The position numbers and the translations under genes are program-made. The notes under the pieces are model-generated. The model did no database searches. It worked only from the letters and a program-made list of their open reading frames with translations, and had not been told where the DNA came from. 64,000 nucleotides of DNA from Symbiodinium natans (taxonomy: Eukaryota; Sar; Dinophyceae; Suessiales; Symbiodiniaceae). Numbering within the stretch: the first letter of the stretch is position 1; each line of letters starts with the position of its first letter. Where the stretch lies: positions 15,001-79,000 of the forward strand of contig CAJNDS010000609.1 of the NCBI GenBank assembly GCA_905221605.1, in the 5' to 3' direction. Positions 55,179 to 64,000 of this stretch are shown one piece after another.

Positions 55179-55609
55179 GAAGACCAACCCCGACAGAAAA
55201 GCTATAGGCATTTTTTTGTACGTTTGTCTTCTAGGGAGATGCAACTCTGGACAGGTATGACGAAGGAATAAGGCGTGTTACATGCAATATCCTGTGATAT
55301 TTAATACTCCCGGACTCGAAAAGCTTGTAGGAAGCCTCAGTGTTTAAGATTTTCGATGTGTGAGCCGTGACGAATTAGTATACAAGAGTGAGCTGCTTCC
55401 CCGAAATGCCTATGTTTGTAGGTGTTGCCTCCTATGGAAACACAAAGAAAAGGTAGACAACAACTACCCACCTTATTGTTGTATATAGGGTAATATCCAC
55501 AGATAAACGACAAGAAAGGATGTACAGATAATTGAGAAGAAAGGATGCTAATCCTCAAGCCATAAGACAAAGAAGTATTCCAGGGCATGGAATTGCAAAA
55601 AATGCAAAA

Positions 55610-56415
55610 CCATGGGACACGATGACCCGGGCACAGGGAACTAGTCTCCCAGTTGTGTTTTGTTTGTTTTTTTGGGTTTAGGTTTTTGTTGCTACAAAAA
55701 CTCACTCAAAAACAAAAACCAAAAAACAACAGTTTGGGACGCTATGACCCGGACCCGGGGACTAGTCTTTCAGTTTTTTGTTTGTTTTTTTAGTTGTTGT
55801 TTTTTGTGATGAACCAAACAGATAAAAGCTCTACAAAAAGCCGGAAAACACCAACAAAACCCACAAGAAATGTATTAGAGCCAACATTTTGGGAGACTAG
55901 CACACTGTCTGTGGGGCACCGTCTCCGCAATTCCCCAAAAAACCAAATAAATATAACAAAAAGCAAAAAAACAATCAACAAAAAACAAGAAAACAAAAAA
56001 ACAAAAATCTGGGAGACTCTGACCCGGACCCACGGGACTAGTCTCCCATTTTATTTATTATTTATTTATTTATTTATTTATTTATTGTTTTTGTGCGTTT
56101 TCGGCGAGACTGGAGACGGAACCAAACAAACTCCCCGCAAACAAAAACAACCAAAAACAACAAAAACAAACCAAAACACAAAAGCAACACAAAAGCCAAA
56201 AATGCACGAACAAACCCAAAAGCAAAACAACAGCAAAAATGCCAAAAACACATAACAAACCAAGAACATAAAACAGCAAAACACTTTGGGAGACTAGTCC
56301 CCTGGGTCCGGCTCATAGTCTCCCATTTGTTGTTTTTTTTTCGTTTTTTGGGCGGTTGCAGAGATTGTGCCCCGCAGGCAGTGCGCTAGTCTCCCAAACT
56401 GTTGGTTCTAGTTTG
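55610..56415. repeat. Cluster of direct and inverted GGGAGACTAG...CTAGTCTCCC repeats
   Basis: Copies near 55613-55651, 55735-55772 and 56011-56047 share GACCCGGACCC-x-GGGACTAGTC. The copy at 56288-56324 is the reverse complement. A second unit, GGGAGACTAGC-x-CACTG with GGGGCAC, at 55891-55926 is inverted at 56361-56397. Together, 55872-56047 and 56288-56415 form a long imperfect inverted repeat with A-rich spacers on one arm and T-rich on the other. The Asn/Lys/Thr-rich open frames here are artefacts of the A-runs. Confidence 0.85.
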
Positions 56416-56564
56416 TTTGTTTTTTTGTTTTGTGGGTGTTTGTGGTGTTTCTTTATGTTTTTCTATTGTGTTTTTCTGTATTGCTGCTCTATTGTGTGTG
56501 GGGGTACTAGTGTATATCTGCATTGCTGCTCTTTGCTTTATGTGTTAGGTTGGTCTTGGGGGGG

Positions 56565-56700
56565 TACCATATGTATATATATATATATATGTATATATGC
56601 TTATTATTATCATTATTATTTACTTTTGGTAATTGGTTAATTAGTTGACCAATTAATCAATGAATTAGTTAAGTAAATGCTTAATTAGAGAATTTATTTG
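56565..56700. repeat. (TA)n and AT-rich TTAATTAGTT island
   Basis: (ATAT)n tract, then TTATTATTATC and several overlapping AATTAGTTAA/TTGACCAATT near-palindromes. Confidence 0.75.
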
Positions 56701-56736
56701 TTTTGTTTTTTGTTTCTTTTTACATAGCTGTGGGCG

Positions 56737-57066
56737 GTGACAACCTTCCTCAGGCCTTGCGAGGGCACTGGATCCTTTTCGGCGGCTATCATCAGCTTCA
56801 CTGCCACCCGAAGCCAGCCGCCAGTGTTTGCGGTACCTGGGTTTGACAGGGGAGACTTCCTACTCACCTGGAGGTGCAGAGCTGGTTTCCATGCAAGCCC
56901 ATGCTTGCACCTCAGTTCCCTGCGGCCCATTGACAGGGAACATGTTTTACTTTTGGCAGTGGCTTCGTTAACGTGCATCGCGCAGGTGAACGGCGATTCT
57001 TATGACTTCACCAATGCTGCTTGGTCAACCTGGACCACGATAGATTTGCATCAGATTCGCATGTAA
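56737..57066 (+). CDS. Weak candidate frame
   Basis: 109 codons. The 3' part reads NGDSYDFTNAAWSTWTTIDL after TCGCGCAG|G. An overlapping frame 5' of it is also open, so only about 56988-57066 is supported. Confidence 0.3.
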   Translation: MTTFLRPCEGTGSFSAAIISFTATRSQPPVFAVPGFDRGDFLLTWRCRAGFHASPCLHLSSLRPIDREHVLLLAVASLTCIAQVNGDSYDFTNAAWSTWTTIDLHQIRM

Positions 57067-57262
57067 ATCCCAGGCTCGGTTTGGTGATGGCATGGATGGG
57101 CCCATTGTCGTCTATGGCAGAAATGAGAAGGCTTTCGTAGCATGAGGGTTCATGAGGGTCCAGCAACCTTGCAAGCTACAAGAAGCATTGCCACATTATG
57201 ATGTAAGCATTGGTTGGATCACCAATTGACCGATCATTGAGCGCCGACTTTGTTGTTGCAGA

Positions 57263-57570
57263 TTGTCGTCATCGAGATGATGGTGCACGATGGCCAAGCT
57301 CTCACCGTGTCATGTGGACACTATCGGGGAGTTTGGTGTAGTGAAAAAGCTGACATGGAGCCTGTATTGACAGAAACAGGCAATGCGATCGGGTCCCGTG
57401 ATTTGTCGTGTCTGAGGTGTGCAAGCAAGCATCACTATTCACAATGTGCGGAATCCGATGACGCAGTGGGCACAGTGGGCGCTCTTCGAGCAGGTGTGAA
57501 ATGTCGAATCATGTCAAGCTGGTCCGCCTATGCGAGGCCCGGAATCTCTAAATGGAGTGCCAAGCCCTGA
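57263..57570 (+). CDS. Candidate exon
   Basis: After GTTGCAG the frame reads IVVIEMMVHDGQALTVSCGH, then a Cys-containing stretch (CLRCASKHHYSQC), and ends TGA at 57568. The border and composition are good. The function is unknown. Confidence 0.4.
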
Positions 57571-58319
57571 GCTTCATCAGCTTCCGTACTCCGCTGAGAA
57601 AAAAATCGGGCGAGTTGGCATTTGGCCGGTTGGTGGTGCCCCTGCGTCATGGCCTGTCAGGTGACAACATACGTCAAGGGGCCTATTCCTGGAGTCCCGC
57701 GTCTCGGCCTGGCTTGGCAAAGAGTCTCATGCGCAGTGTTCTAAGCATAGGGGGTAGCTTCCAGCAATAGCGGGTACCTTGGCCAGCAATAGCGCATAGC
57801 CGCATAGTGCTCCACATCTGTCTGGCCAAAAGTTGCGGTATTCTGAGGAGGGTACCCGTTTCCTGTCAAAGACCCTCGCCCTTAGCGCCCTCCGGTACGG
57901 CTCCCTTTCATTCTGCAGAACTAAAAATACCCGGTCTCTTTCTAAGTATAGGCAGAATATTCTTCTTCCCCTTTCGAACAACATCCTTGCATCTATGGAA
58001 TGCTACCTTGACAGCCACATTCGCCATCGACAGTATGCTCCGAAACAAATGCTCCACCAGTCAGTCCATCCATGTTATCCGACACCTCAGCGAGGTATAT
58101 GAACGTCACACGATGTCACACGTCCTCATTTCCTGCTATGTTTTTGAGCTGCTCGCAGGCTGGCTCTGTTACCTTCACCATTTTTGCCGCTCTGCAATGT
58201 TTCCTTTTTCGCGCTCCATCACTTGTAGTTAAGGGTTCTGGATCGCTCTCGTCTCGTCGCCAGACAAAAGGTATTCCACGATGTGGAATCCTGCTTCGCA
58301 CAGTACGGCAAAATCTCGG

Positions 58320-58349
58320 GCGTTTGGGGTTTAGGGTTTTGGGTTTAGG
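58320..58349 (+). repeat. Short TTTAGGG-like tract
   Basis: GTTTGGGGTTTAGGGTTTTGGG-type units, with the G-rich strand on +. Confidence 0.8.
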
Positions 58350-58355
58350 GGACAT

Positions 58356-58743
58356 GTCTTGGAAGTGTCGTTACATGAGGGTTCAGGGTGTCGCGCTTAT
58401 TCGACTTGCCGAGGACGACCACAACAGTCATGCCAGTTGTGGCGCTGAAGCCTCTGACGGAGATTGCGCTTCCATGCACCTGAGCTTTCAGCCATTCTCT
58501 GTACTGATCAAGGTGCTCTACAATCGGTGGAATATGTGGCATGTTCCCCCAGCCAGAAGCAAGACGAGACGAGAAGCCGCAGGCTCAGGTCGCATTTGGC
58601 TGTTGATGTGCACCATGAAGTGTCCAGACGTGGCACCCACAGCAATCCAAGCCAGCCATAGCGCACATGCAAGATCTTGCATACTGCCAATGCAGATCGC
58701 AACTGGTGAATGGTTGCGGGTGATTGCGGGCAATTGCTGGTGA
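58356..58743 (+). CDS. Candidate exon
   Basis: Following the telomere-like tract the frame reads GVALIRLAEDDHNSHASCGA, then FSVLIKVLYNRWNMWHVPPA and GRIWLLMCTMKCPDVAP. The Asn-x-Trp strand and Cys pairs recall the other modules. Ends TGA. Confidence 0.4.
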
Positions 58744-58775
58744 TTGTGGGGGTGCGATATTGCGTGTTCGTGTTC

Positions 58776-58806
58776 GTGTTCGTGTGTGTGTGTGTGTGTG
58801 TGTGTA
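58776..58806. repeat. (GTTC)n then (TG)n microsatellite
   Basis: GTGTTCGTGTTC units followed by about 12 TG units. Confidence 0.85.
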
Positions 58807-59154
58807 TGTGGGACTGTAAGGTTGGACCTGGAATCAATGGCCGTGCTCGGGTACATAAGCCCAAGCCTTGCCTTGATTCGCATAGATTTTCGCGCAGTCC
58901 GTCTTGATGCACGAAGTCAAACGAAGAGGTGCGCTCTCAAACTCCTTCATCAACCCCATCTACTATGGCGTGCCTACACCTAAGCTTCTCCCGTGGGATG
59001 CAGCCGTGTGATGTCTCTCCCACGATGCCGCGTTGCCTTGTTTCATTTTGTTTCCAGGAATGATGCCCTGGTGACATTCGAGCTGCGCGGGGTGTGCCTG
59101 GCATGTTTTGAAGCCTGATGCTGCAACAAACTGGCAGCGGCCAGGGTCGTGCTG

Positions 59155-59244
59155 AGTGTAATGACCCGACAGGAAACGCCTCATGAAGTGAACGACGTCC
59201 TTGTTGTGACAAGACCTCCCGGCTACACTTTGCATCGGCCCTAG
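59155..59244 (+). CDS. Candidate exon with Pro-Pro-Gly-Tyr module
   Basis: The frame reads PHEVNDVLVVTRPPGYTLHR and ends TAG at 59242. Val-x-Val-x-x-Pro-Pro-Gly-Tyr is a variant of the recurring module. Confidence 0.4.
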   Translation, partial: SVMTRQETPHEVNDVLVVTRPPGYTLHRP

Positions 59245-59861
59245 CTGCATGGGCCTGTCCTGTCAGAGACCTGGGAGTGTTGCCCCAAGGCATGCCGGAG
59301 GATTGAGAGCTCTGAGATCCGTGAGCTTTGGGGAGAACGGTAGTGGCCTCACCTGGACACATGCTGATCATCCATGTGACGTCCATGTGTACTACTGGGA
59401 GGCTTGGACTTTCGGCGCAAGTGGAGTACGGACTTCAACAATCCGGAGGACAGGGACAGGGACAGGGCCGAAAGAGCCGTAGGCTCAATCCATCATGAAT
59501 CATGGCCTACAACGTTTCTTGCCAGTGTCTTTTTGGCATCCAGCTTTGAGCGTGGGCCTTCCCAGTTCATGCAGGCAGGGAGTTGCAGACATACACTTGC
59601 TTCGTGTGGCATGTTTCGCAGCTCCTTGACAACGACCTTTCTCAGATGAAGGGGGACTGGCTCTCCCATGCAAGCGCTCGTCCCGCAAGGAGACTTAGGT
59701 TGGACCCAGATATCCCGCTGATCGCCTGTACGCGTCTGGCAGCGAAGAACAAATCCAGGTTTCGGTGCAGGCAAACCTAAGAGGCAACTGCAGGAAGCAG
59801 TTAAATAAAATGCTGTGTTCAAGAAACACATCTCGGCAATCTCGTCGAGAGTGCGTACTTT

Positions 59862-60479
59862 GTGCCAGTTGCCCGGGCCTTAGCCGATGCTTTCCACAAT
59901 GTGCTGCGGCTACCGCGTCGGCTTCATGATGTGCGTGGAACACTGCTCGTGATGATTCCTTCGCAGCAGTGTTGCGTGCTGCTGTCATGCGGCAACCCCG
60001 GGCGGTTGTCACACAACACACAACAGCAAGCCCACAACAGCTTCAAACATATCCCCAGAACATGTTATCATCCAGATGCTGATGGGTTTACCAAGCGCAA
60101 AGCCGCAACAACGTACCAGTTGATCTTTGATACCACAATCCCGTCCGTTCACCAACACCTCGCAACCCAGCCAATCACCAAGTCAAACAAACATAAAGCT
60201 GATGGCAGCAACATCGGCAGTTCAGAACGTGTCCTCGGTGCTGTGCTTCGTTGGCAAGACTGCACGGAGATGTCGAGCTCACAGATCACACAGACTTGCG
60301 CCGCGAACGCGCACCAGCAAGGCAACACCACACCACGACGCCAGCGCCGCATGGTTTCATTCAAGCCATGCTCCTGCATACTACCCATGAGCACCTGCAC
60401 CGACGCCTCTCGCATTCAACCCATGCCGTCCCGCACCAAAGCAATGCAACACATTGAACAACTTTCGCATGGGAACTGA
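59862..60479 (+). CDS. Weak candidate long frame
   Basis: 205 codons. The first 50 (VARALADAFHNVLRLPRRLH...) look coding, while the remainder is Thr/Gln/His/Asn-rich and may be intron. No family recognised. Confidence 0.3.
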   Translation: MPVARALADAFHNVLRLPRRLHDVRGTLLVMIPSQQCCVLLSCGNPGRLSHNTQQQAHNSFKHIPRTCYHPDADGFTKRKAATTYQLIFDTTIPSVHQHLATQPITKSNKHKADGSNIGSSERVLGAVLRWQDCTEMSSSQITQTCAANAHQQGNTTPRRQRRMVSFKPCSCILPMSTCTDASRIQPMPSRTKAMQHIEQLSHGN

Positions 60480-61502
60480 AACGTGAGCGTTTGTTTGCTA
60501 ACGATGCTGTGCCTGCTGCGGGCTTCTGGTACTTTCCATCCAAGAAGGTATTCGCCGTGTCAGATCCACTCGCGTCGGCTCGATGCATTGGAGTATCCCC
60601 CTTTCTTAACAGAAATGCTCTGAGGGCATAGGTCCTCTGTGTCCAAAATCAGTGCCCATTTTCCGGCTTGATGCGAATACTAGCATGAGCTTAGGACCTC
60701 TGAATTTGGACACTTCATTCCTTTCTAGATCGTTGGGGACATTGGAGTACTCCATCAATGGTCTTGAAGACAATGCGCCACTCACGGTTGCCGCAGTCTC
60801 AACATGCATGGACCTGCATGGACATTGTACGCAACATGGCCACAACATTCCCCCTGCCTAATTTCGCAGCGATGATGCATTCGAACGTGTGTTGAACGTT
60901 GGCTGCAGTGACATTTTCGTGTCGCTCCGTGGATTCTTGGAATTCGTCGCAAAGGAATTATGGGTCATGCCTTTTTCTTTGCAGCCGCAAGGACTACTAC
61001 GCCGTTCTGACCCAACCGGTGCCCGTTCGCGCCTCTCAAGGGCTTGTCATGGCCTGTCAGCCGTGCAATCGCAGGGTTGTTTTGTTGTTGCAGTTTCTTG
61101 CACAGGGCAGGCAGATCTTGTGAATTGAGTTGCGAGATCGCTTTGTGAACGCTGCATATGAACAATTTGGGGCTTTCCATGTTCAGAAGCGTTTCGTTTC
61201 AAGCTGATATGTCGAGGCCGGGACCACGATCCGCTTCCAGCTCGGCGTGGCGTCCCCGCCTCTCGCGGAGAAGGCCATGCTTGAGAGCTACACAGACGCA
61301 TTTCGGTTGCTGTTTCACATCGTCATAATGCAGACCAGGTGATGAACTGGCATTTCACGACCTGGCGGGTCTCATCCTGAGCTGTCGCCTTTTGGAGCAG
61401 CAACATCGCTGCCTGAACACAAAGTCGCAATGCAGCCGATTGAGCATCAGCATCAACCAGGCTACATTAGCATGTTCTTTATGTCGCCGTGTGCCGTTAC
61501 AG

Positions 61503-61665
61503 GTTGAGCCACTGGTCGATGAGGATGGGGCGATTGTCGATGCCTCCATGCCGATCTATCCCTGGATCGGTCGCACAATCACGGTGCGGCTTGACATGTA
61601 CGGTGCAACTTTCTTCCATGGAAGTTCACAAGTCCGCATGCGTTTCAGCAGGGGTATGAGATGGT
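61503..61665 (+). CDS. Candidate exon
   Basis: GTTACAG|G border, then VEPLVDEDGAIVDASMPIYP and WIGRTITVRLDMYGATFFHG. The Gly-x-Thr-Ile-x-Val-x-Leu strand precedes the Ala-Pro module at 62060 as in other copies. Confidence 0.5.
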
Positions 61666-61668
61666 TCG

Positions 61669-61923
61669 ATGGCCGGACAGGCCACGGGAACCAGTGATGG
61701 CGCTTTCAGCGGCTTCCTGCTAGTGGGGCATCGGGCCTTGGAGACTGCATCGTATGCTAATCCTATGCTCATCGTATGCTCAAAGCCTGCCAAGCCCGAT
61801 GCATCTTCTGAGGCAGGTGCCTTTTTCGGTGACTCCCTCGTTGCAGACCCCGGGGGCCGAGCATTTTCCCTAGTTGCTCGTGTCGGACGCACGTCACTGA
61901 AGAGCACAGTGAGCCGTGCGTAA
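61669..61923 (+). CDS. Candidate exon
   Basis: The frame reads GTSDGAFSGFLLVGHRALET, NPMLIVCSKPAKPDASSEAG and GGRAFSLVARVGRTSLKS, ending TAA. Balanced composition. It may continue the previous exon after a short intron. Confidence 0.4.
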   Translation: MAGQATGTSDGAFSGFLLVGHRALETASYANPMLIVCSKPAKPDASSEAGAFFGDSLVADPGGRAFSLVARVGRTSLKSTVSRA

Positions 61924-62040
61924 GGATCAAGCTGACAATCAACTTCGGCGTGGCCGACGGCGTGGAAGCTGATGAAAGCGTTCGAATGGAGGCCAGTGCG
62001 ATTGATCTGTCATATCAAGCTGCAGTTTCGGCTGATTTGA

Positions 62041-62139
62041 CTGCGGCTTCGATGGGTAGAGCCAGAGGTCTCTGCGCCGGACGGCTTTGTCTTTGCCGCA
62101 ACGTGCTTAGCAAGCCTCATGGCGCATGTCTTGTTTTGA
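62041..62139 (+). CDS. Candidate exon with Ala-Pro-Asp-Gly-Phe module
   Basis: The frame reads RWVEPEVSAPDGFVFAATCL with TGA at 62137. It matches VEVRQQAPDGYVFDAEC at 44835 over the module and the trailing Cys. Confidence 0.5.
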   Translation: MRLRWVEPEVSAPDGFVFAATCLASLMAHVLF

Positions 62140-62390
62140 TACGAAAGAAAACGGCGCAACCAGGACTCGTGCCGATATGGGGGCAGCCCGATCTTCTCGA
62201 AGTGCACCGGCTTCCTAAACCAGGCTCACTGGGCTTGCCTCGTGCAGGAATACGCAGGCTCAATGCTTGAGAAGGCTTGTGTGTCGTGGTACATGTCAGG
62301 CAACTTTGGTCACAGCACGGCCAAGGCTGGCCTCTGAGACCCATCTTGCCATATCTTGCCATCTTGTGAAACCATCTCTGTGTGCTGCAG

Positions 62391-62556
62391 GCTGCGTGGC
62401 TCGGACATCACGGTAGACCTGCGAGTCAGCAACCCTGGACTGACGCCATCGCCGAACTACTTCTACGTGGCACTTTTCCAAGATGCGTGTGCCCAAGAGC
62501 AGAGAGAACCGAGCCTTTGTCTGACGGAGTCCTTGCATATGGTCTTTGCTTTCTGA
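62391..62556 (+). CDS. Candidate exon, Asn-Pro module
   Basis: TGCTGCAG|G border, then LRGSDITVDLRVSNPGLTPS and PNYFYVALFQDACAQ, ending TGA. Val-x-Asn-Pro followed by Pro-Asn-aromatic is the second recurring module (compare 39113, 41285). Confidence 0.55.
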
Positions 62557-62671
62557 GGAGAGCACTCAGTACGTACGGTGGTCGCAGGCCGTAGTCATCA
62601 AGAAGCATTGGTCATTGTCCATGCATTGTTCAGAACGGAAAAATGCTGCCTGTCGTTTCTGATTTTCGCAG

Positions 62672-62848
62672 ACTCTGAGCTATGAGATCATGGGCAGTGA
62701 GCCAAGCTCTGGCGAGAAGCTGCAATCGCGTTTTTTTGCAGATGAGACGTGTCGCCAAGGTATGGGCGTTGTGTACAAAGGAAACAATCAGCTCGGAGAG
62801 GCCGCCCTGGTCGGGTATGGGCAATATGGGCAGAGCCATTGCTACTAA
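62672..62848 (+). CDS. Candidate exon
   Basis: After TTCGCAG the frame reads TLSYEIMGSEPSSGEKLQSR, then RQGMGVVYKGNNQLGEAALV and ends TAA at 62846 after 58 codons. The composition is clearly coding-like. Confidence 0.5.
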   Translation, partial: TLSYEIMGSEPSSGEKLQSRFFADETCRQGMGVVYKGNNQLGEAALVGYGQYGQSHCY

Positions 62849-62865
62849 AGCCATCGCTGTAGTTT

Positions 62866-62912
62866 ATATCTATATCTTCATATATATATACACATATATA
62901 TATATATACATG
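62866..62912. repeat. (TA)n-rich microsatellite
   Basis: TATATCTATATC and ATATATATACACATATATAT. Confidence 0.88.
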
Positions 62913-63209
62913 TTGTTTTTAAAATTGTTTTCGTTTGTTTGGGCAGGCAGCGTCTGGCTTCTTTACGTTCACCCCGGTGCGGCCTTCCCCTTCTCCTGTG
63001 GTGCACATCGTCCGTCCGGCTTGTTGAAGCAGATCTGAAAGAAGCGGTGAATTTGTGCAACAATGCGGAAGACCTCGTGTGCTTGTCCCCTGACTGACAG
63101 GTTGTTACGCCACCGCCCAATGCAGGTTTCCGTGTGCTGTGTCAGTGCCCCTGCTGGGGCAACTCCACGCAGAGATCTTGATAGATGCCAGGTGTGTGCC
63201 CTTGCGTTC

Positions 63210-63310
63210 CGCCAGTTGCTAAGGCACCGGCATCAGCCCGCTGGGCTTCGTGTTCATGCCAAACTGCGAGCATGGGGGACCCAGTTTTTCTGACGCTTCC
63301 GAAGCTAGGA
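63210..63310 (+). CDS. Candidate exon
   Basis: One frame reads GTGISPLGFVFMPNCEHGGP then SFSDASE. Pro-Leu-Gly-Phe-Val-Phe-x-x-x-Cys is again like the module end. Borders undetermined. Confidence 0.4.
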
Positions 63311-63401
63311 GGGCATTGGATTCCAGGCTGAAAGGGTCCTCAAGACTCACAGTGCAATCGAGTTTACGCTGTTTACACTGAGTTTACACGTGTCCCTTGT
63401 C

Positions 63402-63542
63402 AGCTCGAAGCGGGTGTTCCGAGCCGTTGCTCAAGGCCTGTCTTGGCTCAAGGATCCCAGTCTTAGCTTTCCAAATCCAGATGTTCATAGCGAGCCGCGG
63501 ATGTATATAGTGGAGCAAGAGCATGTCGTGAATGCACAGTCG
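63402..63542 (+). CDS. Candidate exon
   Basis: The frame reads SSKRVFRAVAQGLSWLKDPS and LSFPNPDVHSEPRMYIVEQE, followed by a possible donor near 63542. The gene may continue beyond the window. Confidence 0.4.
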
Positions 63543-63599
63543 CAGTGCAGTGACGTTCCGTTGCTGTGTCTTCCACGGTCAGTTACATGGCTAGACTAG

Positions 63600-64000
63600 A
63601 GTCACTAAAGGTGGTTCGTTCCCGAGCAACGCAAGGACGTGATGATATGGCTGGTCTTCTTGTCCACCGGGGTTACGGATCCTTGGAGTGGAGTTATGTA
63701 AGCCAACCGCAAACCACTGGCCAGACTTGGAGATCTGCATGGTAGCACGGATGAGTGAGCTGCTTTTCCTTGCAGTGCAGATCTGGTCATCCAGAGTAGC
63801 CATTTGCAGAGGTGCTGGCCGAGCGCCCTCATGTTGATGCTGATGGCTTTCGCCAGGCAGACCATTGCCATACTTTGACTTCGGGTGGTGTTCTGTAGTT
63901 CTGGCCTGGTGTCTTCCTCCTGCCTTGCACATGTTCTCGCGGATGCCAACTGTCCACTTGCAAATAGATCCCTCGCGGACTGTTTCTGCCTTTTGGCAGG
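63600..64000. other. Unassigned right edge
   Basis: Two overlapping minus-strand frames (63591-63932, 63605-63949) are open without a recognisable motif. Nothing could be assigned on +. Confidence 0.35.

Noticed and set aside
55794-56389. Asn/Lys/Thr-rich and Phe/Cys-rich open frames
   Set aside because: Produced by A-rich and T-rich spacers of the inverted-repeat cluster.
63443-63452. TTGGCTCAAG, the 3' end of the dinoflagellate spliced leader
   Set aside because: Only 10 nt match, the upstream part of the leader is absent, and the bases lie inside a good open frame, so chance is likely.

Overview
The window looks like nuclear DNA of a dinoflagellate, most likely a Symbiodiniaceae-type alga. 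The basis is the combination of Arabidopsis-type (TTTAGGG)n telomere-like tracts at many internal sites, very low coding density with short exons, an intron with a GC donor and an AG|G acceptor, exon signals almost all on the + strand, and a reverse-transcriptase element. No spliced-leader gene, tRNA, rRNA or CRISPR array was found. The organism call is an inference.

Layout. 1-3029: minisatellites, a ~750 bp AGT-type microsatellite and no recognisable gene. 3030-9191: a young retroelement with split direct repeats (A1-ORFs-B1-A2-B2). It carries a gag-like ORF with a zinc-finger tail and, after a single in-frame UGA, a 1239-codon pol. In order, pol has a putative 2-oxoglutarate/Fe(II) dioxygenase-like domain, a cytosine-methyltransferase-like domain, reverse transcriptase and RNase H. 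No tyrosine recombinase or integrase was recognised. 9192-16195: repeat-rich DNA with diverged duplications, degenerate telomere-like sequence and a rearranged tandem array at 13.5-15.1 kb. 16.2-31 kb: scattered candidate exons, including two with a Tyr-x-Val-Cys-Tyr-Cys motif, separated by repeats. 31235-32421: the one clearly recognisable cellular gene, a two-exon monoacylglycerol-lipase-like alpha/beta hydrolase with an N-terminal myristoylation/palmitoylation signature. 32.6-36.2 kb: further candidate exons, including a probable terminal exon at 35028-35201. 37.4-63.6 kb: a long, unidirectional series of candidate exons that repeatedly encode a short beta-strand-like module (hydrophobic-x-hydrophobic-x-Ala-Pro-x-Gly-aromatic). 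It appears to be one or more very large modular genes of unknown function. Telomere-like arrays, dinucleotide repeats and a large inverted repeat (55.9-56.4 kb) lie between these exons, and one intron (40668-41032) consists almost wholly of telomere repeat.

The retroelement appears self-contained: structural protein, then a pol probably made by stop-codon readthrough. If its N-terminal domains are active they would modify or read DNA methylation marks. Exon calls outside the lipase and the retroelement rest on reading-frame quality, splice-like borders and motif recurrence only, and individual boundaries may be wrong.
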